From Verrucomicrobiota bacterium (GTDB lineage Bacteria > Verrucomicrobiota > Verrucomicrobiia > Opitutales > UBA953), in assembly GCA_014193315.1 (NCBI GenBank), contig BJHS01000010.1, positions 1 through 64,000 on the forward strand: DNA of 64,000 nt. Reading direction: 5' to 3'. The stretch's first letter is position 1, and each line of letters begins with the position of its first letter. The translations under genes were made by a program, and so were the position numbers. Shown piece after piece: positions 57,281-64,000 of the stretch. The notes under the pieces were generated by a model. The model was given only the letters and a program-made list of their open reading frames with translations. It made no database searches and was not told the DNA's origin.

Positions 57281-57829
57281 TCAGCCCAGGATCGACAGCA
57301 CGCGGCTGACGATCTCGTCGACCGGCGCGAGCTTCCCGAGGCCTTCGTACCCGCAAGCCAGCATGCCTTCGGCTGGCTCGACGATCGCGTGACCGCGGCC
57401 GCGGAGGGTCTTCAGGTTAGCCTGGGTCGCCGGGTGTTCGTACATCTTACCGTTCATCGCCGGGCAAAGGAGCACTGGGCCGCGGGTGGCGAGGTAGATG
57501 CTGGACAGCAGGTCGGGGGCCAGGCCGTGGGCGAACTCCGCCAGCACGTTGGCGGAGAGCGGCGCGACCAACAACAGGTCGGAGGTGTCGGCGATCTCGA
57601 TATGGCCAGGAACGGAATTCGCCCCTTCCGCCCAGAGATCGAACGCCACCGGACGGCGCGAAAGCACCTGGAGGGTCAGCGGGGTGATGAATTGCGTGGC
57701 ACCCTTGGTCATGACCACCTGAACCTCGGCGCCGTATTTGATGAGCTGGGAGGTCAGGTCGGCGGCCTTGTAGGCGGCGATGGAGCCGGTGACCCCGAGG
57801 GTGATGCGTTTGCCGACGAGTTGTGACAT
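57281..57829 (-). CDS. coaC: Phosphopantothenoylcysteine decarboxylase (flavoprotein)
   Basis: ITLGVTGSIAAYKAADLTSQLIK; VQVVMTKGATQFITPLTLQVLS; LLVAPLSANVLAEFAHGLAPDLL; PAMNGKMYEHPATQ. Confidence 0.9.
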   Translation of the reverse strand: MSQLVGKRITLGVTGSIAAYKAADLTSQLIKYGAEVQVVMTKGATQFITPLTLQVLSRRPVAFDLWAEGANSVPGHIEIADTSDLLLVAPLSANVLAEFAHGLAPDLLSSIYLATRGPVLLCPAMNGKMYEHPATQANLKTLRGRGHAIVEPAEGMLACGYEGLGKLAPVDEIVSRVLSILG

Positions 57830-57971
57830 GGCGGACCGCCAAGATGGGAGCGGTCCGGGATGAGGCGAGGGGAAAGGCGGCCGGACCGGCGCACAAGGGG
57901 GTGTTTTGCAGGAAAACGGGCGTTTTCTGGTTTGCCTTGCCCGCCCCCGGGGGTTCGCATTGGCACCTCTT

Positions 57972-59468
57972 ATGCAATCCGACATTGGTCTCATCGGTCT
58001 GGCCGTCATGGGTCAGAACCTCGCCCTCAACATCGCCGACCACGGCTTCGCAATCTCGGTGTATAACCGGACGACCGCCAAGACCGACGAGTTCGTGAAG
58101 GAAAACCCGAAGACCCCGGGCAAGCTCACCGGCTGCCCGACCATCAAGGACTTCGCGGCCTCCCTGAAGAAGCCCCGCAAGGCCGTCATCCTCGTGAAGG
58201 CCGGCGGTCCGACCGACGCCGTGATCAACGAGCTGGCCGCGGTCTTCGAGCCGGGCGACATCATCATCGACGGCGGCAACGCCCTCTGGACGGACACCAT
58301 GCGACGCGAGAAGGAACTTAAGGCCAAGGGCCTCCGCTTCATCGGCTCCGGCGTGTCCGGCGGCGAAGAAGGCGCCCGCTTCGGGCCGTCCCTCATGCCC
58401 GGTGGCGATGCCGCCGCTTGGGCCGAGCTCAAGCCCATCTGGGAAGCCGTCGCCTCCAAGGTCGATGCCGTCACCGGCGTCGAACTCACCGGCGCCAAGC
58501 CCGGCCAGCCCATCAAGGGCGGCGTACCCTGCGTGGCCCACATCGGGCCCGACGGGGCCGGCCACTACGTCAAGATGGTGCACAACGGCATCGAGTACGG
58601 CGACATGCAGATGATCTGCGAAGCCTACGACCTGATGCGCGGCCTCCTCGGCATGACGCCGGACGAGATTGGCACCACCTTCGAAGAATGGAACAAGGGC
58701 GACCTGAATTCCTTCCTCATCGAGATCACCGCCAAGGTGCTCAAGCAGAAGGACCCGGAGACCGGGGTCCCCCTCGTCGACGTCATCCTCGACACCGCCG
58801 GCCAGAAGGGCACGGGCAAGTGGACCAGCGCCAACGCCCTCGACATGGGTGTTGCCGCCCCGACCATCGCCGAAGCCGTCTTCGCCCGCTGTCTCTCCGC
58901 CGTGAAGGAGGAACGCGTCAAAGCCGCCAAGGTCCTCCGCGGACCGAAGCGCGCGATGACCAATCCGGACCGCGCCAAGATCATCGAACAGATCCGCGAC
59001 GCCCTTTACTGCTCCAAGATCTGCTCCTACGCCCAGGGCTTCCAGCTCATGCGCGAGGCCCAGAACGAGTATAAGTGGAAGCTCAACTTTGGCGAGATCG
59101 CCCAAATCTGGCGCGGCGGTTGCATCATCCGCGCAAGTTTCCTCCAGAAGATCACGGAAGCCTTCGCCAAGAAGCGCTCGCTGGATAACCTCCTCCTCGA
59201 CCCTTACTTCAAAAAGACGGTCAAGAAGGCGCAAAAGAACTGGCGCAAGGTCATCGCCCTCGCGGTGAAGCACGGCATCCCCGTGCCGACCCTCGGCTCG
59301 GCGCTCTCGTACTTCGACTCGTACCGCACCGAAGACCTCCCGCAGAACCTGCTCCAGGGTCAGCGCGACTACTTCGGCGCCCACACCTACGAGCGCAAGG
59401 ACAAGCCCCGCGGCGAGTTCTTCCACATCGACTGGCCGGATCCCAAGCGCCCGCAGATCAAGGCCTAA
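57972..59468 (+). CDS. gnd: 6-phosphogluconate dehydrogenase (decarboxylating)
   Basis: [66 protein letters not shown]. Confidence 0.97.
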   Translation: MQSDIGLIGLAVMGQNLALNIADHGFAISVYNRTTAKTDEFVKENPKTPGKLTGCPTIKDFAASLKKPRKAVILVKAGGPTDAVINELAAVFEPGDIIIDGGNALWTDTMRREKELKAKGLRFIGSGVSGGEEGARFGPSLMPGGDAAAWAELKPIWEAVASKVDAVTGVELTGAKPGQPIKGGVPCVAHIGPDGAGHYVKMVHNGIEYGDMQMICEAYDLMRGLLGMTPDEIGTTFEEWNKGDLNSFLIEITAKVLKQKDPETGVPLVDVILDTAGQKGTGKWTSANALDMGVAAPTIAEAVFARCLSAVKEERVKAAKVLRGPKRAMTNPDRAKIIEQIRDALYCSKICSYAQGFQLMREAQNEYKWKLNFGEIAQIWRGGCIIRASFLQKITEAFAKKRSLDNLLLDPYFKKTVKKAQKNWRKVIALAVKHGIPVPTLGSALSYFDSYRTEDLPQNLLQGQRDYFGAHTYERKDKPRGEFFHIDWPDPKRPQIKA

Positions 59469-59489
59469 GCGCCTTGATAGAAACAGGAA

Positions 59490-59513
59490 AGGCGTCCATC
59501 TGGACGCCCTTCT
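59490..59513. terminator. Putative bidirectional terminator between convergent gnd and NodT genes
   Basis: aggcgtccatctggacgcccttcttctt hairpin. Confidence 0.65.
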
Positions 59514-59525
59514 TCTTTGGCCGGA

Positions 59526-60908
59526 TCACTTCGCGGACCAACCGCCGCCGGTGGCGGCCGCGAGCCGGACGGCGACCTGCCGGCGTTCCCAGACGACCAA
59601 CGAAAGCGTGCGCGCGGCCAGCGCCTCATCGCGGCGGGCGACGATGACCTCGTTCTCATGGGCTAGCCCCGCCTGGCGCCGGGCTTCGGCGTTGGCGAGA
59701 CGGACGCGGACCGCCGCGAGCACGCGACCGGTGAGTTCTTCCTGCGAAGCCAGTTCCCGGAGATCGGCGAGCGCATCCTCAACTTCGCGGAACGCGCCGA
59801 GCACGGCCTTGGTCCATTCGCCGGCGGAACCATCGATGCGCGCCCGGGCGACCTCGAGGTTGGCTTCACGGCGCCCCGCGTCGAAGAGTGGCAGATCCAC
59901 CGAAGGCGTCAGCGACCAGAAGCTCGCCGACCCGCGACCCACGCGCGAAGTTGGGTCGGCCTGCCAGCCCGCCTGGCCGTTGAGCGTCACGGACGGGTAG
60001 AAATCGGCGATAGCGGCGCCTTCGCGCGAGACCGCGGCATCGAGGTGCGCGGCGGCGGCGGCGAGGTCGGGTCGACGGAGCAGGAGTTCAGAAGGCACGC
60101 CGGCGCCGAAGGCCGGCATCGCGGCGGCGCCTTTGGCTTCGGGCAGTTTGTCGCCCGGGGCGGCGCCGATGAGCGCACGGAGCGCGTTCTCGGCCGCGGC
60201 GAGCCGACGGCGGCCGAGGCCTTCGTCGACCTTGGCCTGCGCGGCGGCGAGGCGGGCGGAGGAAAGCGGGTCGGAGTCGAGCAAGCCGGCGACCACGGTC
60301 TGCTCGACAATCTCCATCTCGCGATAGCGGGCGGCGAATTCGATCCCGAGGAAGGCGAGCTGCTCACGGGCGCCGCGGACCGCGAACCACCCGCGGGCGA
60401 CTTCGGCGGAAAGGGCGAGGTCAGCCTGCTCGGCGGTGAACTTCGCCGCGCGCGCGTCGGCGTCGGCGGCCTTGGTCTTGGCGGCCTCGCGGCCCCAGAC
60501 GTCGAGTTCCCAGGAGGCTTTGACGCCGACCGCCCCGACATCGGTGTGCCGCGGGATACCGGCGTTGAGCGGGATGCGGCCGGTCTCGAGCGAGATGCGG
60601 GAGGATTCCAGGCCGGCGCCGACGGAAAGGGCGGGCTGATCGCCGGCGTTGGCGGCGATGAGCAAGGCGACCGCCTCGCGCTGACGCGCCCGGGCGATGA
60701 CGAGGTCGGGGCTGTTCCGGCGAGCCTGGGCGATCAGCTCGAGCAACGCGGGATCGCCGAAGGCTTCGGCCCACTGCGCATCGGCGACGACGCCAGCCTG
60801 GGAAAACGCCGGCGGGGTCGCGGGTGCCTTCGGCTTCGCCATCGGGTCGTGCGCACAGCCCGCGAGGACGAGCGCCGCGAGGAGCCAAGTCTTATTTACC
60901 CGGCGCAT
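59526..60908 (-). CDS. NodT-family RND-type outer membrane efflux lipoprotein
   Basis: Lipobox LAALVLAGCAHDP; TolC-like repeats; ASFWSLTPSVDLPLFDAGRREANLEVARA. Confidence 0.9.
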   Translation of the reverse strand: MRRVNKTWLLAALVLAGCAHDPMAKPKAPATPPAFSQAGVVADAQWAEAFGDPALLELIAQARRNSPDLVIARARQREAVALLIAANAGDQPALSVGAGLESSRISLETGRIPLNAGIPRHTDVGAVGVKASWELDVWGREAAKTKAADADARAAKFTAEQADLALSAEVARGWFAVRGAREQLAFLGIEFAARYREMEIVEQTVVAGLLDSDPLSSARLAAAQAKVDEGLGRRRLAAAENALRALIGAAPGDKLPEAKGAAAMPAFGAGVPSELLLRRPDLAAAAAHLDAAVSREGAAIADFYPSVTLNGQAGWQADPTSRVGRGSASFWSLTPSVDLPLFDAGRREANLEVARARIDGSAGEWTKAVLGAFREVEDALADLRELASQEELTGRVLAAVRVRLANAEARRQAGLAHENEVIVARRDEALAARTLSLVVWERRQVAVRLAAATGGGWSAK

Positions 60909-61815
60909 TTTGGGAGGCGTCGATGTACACGTCCATCTGTTGGCCGACGAAGAGCGCGCGGCCGGCGGGGCGGTCGAACTGGTAGATGACCTGCAAGACG
61001 CGGGTATCGACGCGTTCGATGCTGGCGCCGGTGAGCGAGGTCTTCGGGATGACGAAGGGCTCGATGCGCACGAACTTCAGGGCGATGGCCCGGTCCTTGC
61101 CGCCGGCGAGAGAACTCTCGCCCTTCAGGTAGCCCTTGGCGGGCAGGCCTTCACGCATGCGGGTCGCGAGCTGCTCATCGACGTCGCAGCGGATCTGGAG
61201 GCGGGTGATGTCGCCGAGGACGACGGGGGCCTTGGCCCCGGCGGCCACGAACTCCCCGACGCGCACGCCGACCTGGAGGACGGTAGCGTCGATGGGTGAG
61301 CGGATCACGAGGCGGTCTAGCATGACCGCGGTCTGGTCGAGCTGAGCCTTGGCGAGCAGGAACCGCGCCTTCGCCTCCTTGGCCGCCAACTGGTAGGAGA
61401 GTAGCTCGGCGGCGGAGACGGCGCCGCTGTCCTTAATCCCCGTCCAGCGGCGGGCGGCGTCCTCGGCCCGTTCGGCGCTGGCCTCGGCGGCGGAGACCGC
61501 GGCCACCTGCACGGCCTGCTGGGCGCGGAGGTCGCGTTCATCGAGCGTCAAGATGGGGTCGCCCGCCTTCACCTGGGCCCAGACCTTCACGTGAACCTTG
61601 GTGACCGTGCCGGACGTGGGCGAACCCAGGAGCGTGTTCTCCGCGACCGCCTCGAGGAGGCCCGCGGCGGCGATGAGGCCATCCTTATCGCGGGTGGCGG
61701 GCTCATAGGGCGGTGGCTTGATCGGCGCCTCATTGGCCGTGCCGCGGGTGAGCTGCCAAGCAGAGACGGCGCCGGCGAGGGCGAGGGCGAAGAGTAGGAT
61801 GCGTTTCTTAAACAT
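60892..61815 (-). CDS. HlyD-family efflux periplasmic adaptor
   Basis: SPTSGTVTKVHVKVWAQVKAGDPILTLDERDLRAQ; LDRLVIRSPIDATVLQVGVRVGEFV. Confidence 0.9.
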   Translation of the reverse strand: MFKKRILLFALALAGAVSAWQLTRGTANEAPIKPPPYEPATRDKDGLIAAAGLLEAVAENTLLGSPTSGTVTKVHVKVWAQVKAGDPILTLDERDLRAQQAVQVAAVSAAEASAERAEDAARRWTGIKDSGAVSAAELLSYQLAAKEAKARFLLAKAQLDQTAVMLDRLVIRSPIDATVLQVGVRVGEFVAAGAKAPVVLGDITRLQIRCDVDEQLATRMREGLPAKGYLKGESSLAGGKDRAIALKFVRIEPFVIPKTSLTGASIERVDTRVLQVIYQFDRPAGRALFVGQQMDVYIDASQNAPGK

Positions 61816-61823
61816 AAGAGGGA

Positions 61824-62552
61824 TCAGAGATGGGTCGCATCGAGGAGCTTTGGGTCGTCGACCACGCGGCTGATGCGGCCGTCTTCCATCTCCGCGATGC
61901 GGTCGGCGAAGCGGAAGATACGATGATCGTGCGAAACGACGACCACGCAACGTTCAGGGGAACGGGAAAGGTCACGGACGAGTTCCATGATGTGCCCGCC
62001 GGTGTCCTTATCCAGGGCCGAGGTGGGTTCATCGCAGATGAGGAGCGGCGGTTCGTGGACGAGCGCGCGGGCGATGGCAACGCGCTGCTGCTGGCCGCCA
62101 GAGAGCGCGTTAGGGCGGCCATCTTCGCGGCCCTTGAGGCCGACCTTATCGATGATCGCGAGCGAGCGAGCGTGGGCTTCATCGTAAGGCCGACCCTGGA
62201 TGAGGAGCGGCACCATCACGTTCTCAATCACGGAGAGCGTGGGGATGAGGTTGAACGACTGGAAGACAAAGCCGAGGTGCTTGCGGCGAAACGCCGTGAG
62301 CTCCTCCTGGCCGAGGCCGTCGAGGCGCTGGCCGAAGACCTCGACCGTACCGGCCTGCGGCGTGAGGGTGCCCGCGATAACGGAGAGGAGCGTCGTCTTC
62401 CCGCAGCCTGAGGGGCCGACGAGCATGATGAGTTCGCCGCGGCGGGCTTCGAAGTCGGCCTGCTGGAGGGCGACGACCTGGTTCTCCAGCGTGCCGAAGA
62501 AGATATCCACGCCGGAGGCGCGAACGGCGATGGTGTGGGCGAGGGGGCTCAT
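61824..62552 (-). CDS. ABC transporter ATP-binding protein (MacB/LolD-like)
   Basis: Walker A VGPSGCGKTTLLSVIAG; signature LSGGQQQRVAIARALVHEPPLLICDEPTSALD. Confidence 0.95.
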   Translation of the reverse strand: MSPLAHTIAVRASGVDIFFGTLENQVVALQQADFEARRGELIMLVGPSGCGKTTLLSVIAGTLTPQAGTVEVFGQRLDGLGQEELTAFRRKHLGFVFQSFNLIPTLSVIENVMVPLLIQGRPYDEAHARSLAIIDKVGLKGREDGRPNALSGGQQQRVAIARALVHEPPLLICDEPTSALDKDTGGHIMELVRDLSRSPERCVVVVSHDHRIFRFADRIAEMEDGRISRVVDDPKLLDATHL

Positions 62553-63757
62553 CCGCGGAAGACCGAGGCGGCGTCGACGCGCGACACCTTGATAATGCCG
62601 ATGATGGCGGAGACGAAGCTGATGCCCAGCACGAGGACGAACGTCGCCCATAGGATCTGCGGGTACATCACGAAGGGTGGCATGCCCTTCTCAATCATCG
62701 CGCGCCCGATGCCCTGGGCCATCCCGGCACCGAGGCCGAAGCCGATGAGCCCAGCGGTAAAGGCCTGCACGAAGAGCATGCGGGCGATGACGCCCATGCC
62801 CGCGCCCATCGCCTTGATGGCCGCAAAATATTTCAGGTTCTCGAGCACGAAGGAGTAGAACGTCTGGCCCGAAATCGCGATACCGACGAACAGGCCGAGC
62901 AAGACAGCTGTGCCGAACGAGAAAGGGATGCCGGTGTTGGTCCAGAACCACCAGAAGGTATTGCGCGCCAGGCTCCGCTCACCCCAGTTCCAGATGACTG
63001 TGTCCGACGTCCAGGCCTTGAGACCCGTACCGCGTTCGATGCGATCGCAAAGCTCAGCCGGCGTCACGCCCTTCTGCGGCTCGACGAGCATGAAGCTGAG
63101 CGTGCGACGGGCACCGAGCGTGTAGCCCTTGGCGCGATCATAGGTGGTGTAGACGAACGGTCCGCCGGTGAAGGCCCGCCTCACTTTGCAGATACCGACG
63201 ATGCGGGCCTGGATGTCGTTGACCTCGAACGTATCGCCGACCTTCAGCGGCATGGAGCGCGGCTTGCCGTCAGGCCCGACGGTCATGCGACCCATCAGCG
63301 CGGCCCCCCACTCGTCGACGATCACCGTGTCCGGCAAGCGGAGGTCCTCGATGCGCCCCTGCGTCAGGATGGCGGGCGCCCCGGCAAAGGTGTCGGCATC
63401 GATGCCGACGAGCGTGATCAGCTTGAAGTTACCATCCTGCATGCGCGCCTGGACGAAGGAGGTGTGGAGCGGGGCCGCCCAGGCGACGCCATCGACCGAG
63501 CGCACGCGACCGAGGTCGGTGTCCCGGAGGGGCTTGGCGTCGTTGACCTGCTCGACCATCGGGTCGCTGACCCAGACCTGCGCCCGGATGTTGACCATGG
63601 GCGTGTAGGTCCAGCTCATAATCCCGAAGAAGACGGAGCTCTGCTGGGCCATCAACAGCGCCGAGAACGCCAACCCACACAGGAGCATCGCGAGCTTGGC
63701 GCGGTCTCCAAAGAGCATGTTGAGGGCGAGGCGGTACATCGGGAGACTGCTAGTCAC
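62549..63757 (-). CDS. ABC transporter permease (FtsX/DevC-like)
   Basis: ORF overlaps ATPase start; FYSFVLENLKYFAAIKAMGAGMGVIARMLFVQAF. Confidence 0.88.
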   Translation of the reverse strand: MTSSLPMYRLALNMLFGDRAKLAMLLCGLAFSALLMAQQSSVFFGIMSWTYTPMVNIRAQVWVSDPMVEQVNDAKPLRDTDLGRVRSVDGVAWAAPLHTSFVQARMQDGNFKLITLVGIDADTFAGAPAILTQGRIEDLRLPDTVIVDEWGAALMGRMTVGPDGKPRSMPLKVGDTFEVNDIQARIVGICKVRRAFTGGPFVYTTYDRAKGYTLGARRTLSFMLVEPQKGVTPAELCDRIERGTGLKAWTSDTVIWNWGERSLARNTFWWFWTNTGIPFSFGTAVLLGLFVGIAISGQTFYSFVLENLKYFAAIKAMGAGMGVIARMLFVQAFTAGLIGFGLGAGMAQGIGRAMIEKGMPPFVMYPQILWATFVLVLGISFVSAIIGIIKVSRVDAASVFRG

Positions 63758-63790
63758 CTCCCATCAAGTCGGCGGTCAACGGGAAGTCAA

Positions 63791-63815
63791 ACGGCCCGGA
63801 GGGTGTCCGGGCCGT
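63791..63815. terminator. Hairpin terminator acggcccggagggtgtccgggccgt
   Basis: Long GC stem downstream of the 63841 minus-strand gene. Confidence 0.6.
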
Positions 63816-63840
63816 CGTGACCTGACCGGAGCGGGGCGGC

Positions 63841-64000
63841 TTACTTGGTGATGACTTCAACCGTGGCGGGCAGCTTGACGAAGTTCAGCTTGAACCACGC
63901 CGGCCCCCAGGAAGCGTTGACGGCCCAGGCAGCGACCAGGAGGACGAGGGCGATCGAGAAGCAGCGGACGACCTTGGCCCTGTCCTCGCTCTTGGCCGCG
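63841..64000 (-). CDS. Partial CDS (5' end outside window), hypothetical membrane protein
   Basis: Minus strand AAKSEDRAKVVRCFSIALVLLVAAWAVNASWGPAWFKLNFVKLPATVEVITK*. Confidence 0.6.
   Translation of the reverse strand, partial: AAKSEDRAKVVRCFSIALVLLVAAWAVNASWGPAWFKLNFVKLPATVEVITK

Noticed and set aside
57447-59426. 659-aa minus-strand ORF opposite gnd
   Set aside because: Shadow ORF; gnd on the plus strand is unmistakable.

Overview
A 64-kb, GC-rich, densely coding chromosomal segment. The gene content (DUF1552/DUF1592 cytochrome-type pair, split type II secretion operons, PurM-like AIR synthase) suggests Verrucomicrobiota, possibly Opitutae-like; this is inference only. Most of it is housekeeping and biosynthetic: T2SS gspG-M and gspDEF, rmuC, coaX/birA/nadC, dnaJ/grpE, hisG, aguB/aguA, feoA/feoB, xthA, guaB, menC/menE, kdsA, polX, gmk, queG, coaC, gnd, and a tripartite ABC/HlyD/NodT exporter. 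There are two tRNAs: Ala-CGC and Pro-UGG. Two regions stand out. (1) A visibly AT-richer island at 1-2.6 kb carries two adjacent DNA methyltransferases of opposite motif order. They converge on a gene, open at the window edge, that joins a [4Fe-4S] ferredoxin motif (CxxCxxCxxxCP) to a putative restriction-nuclease-like domain. (2) At least six copies of a mosaic, nested-inverted-repeat intergenic element occur, four of them at convergent gene ends. Some carry a REP-like hairpin with head GGGGTCAGGC. All calls are by eye from translated sequence; no database search was run.
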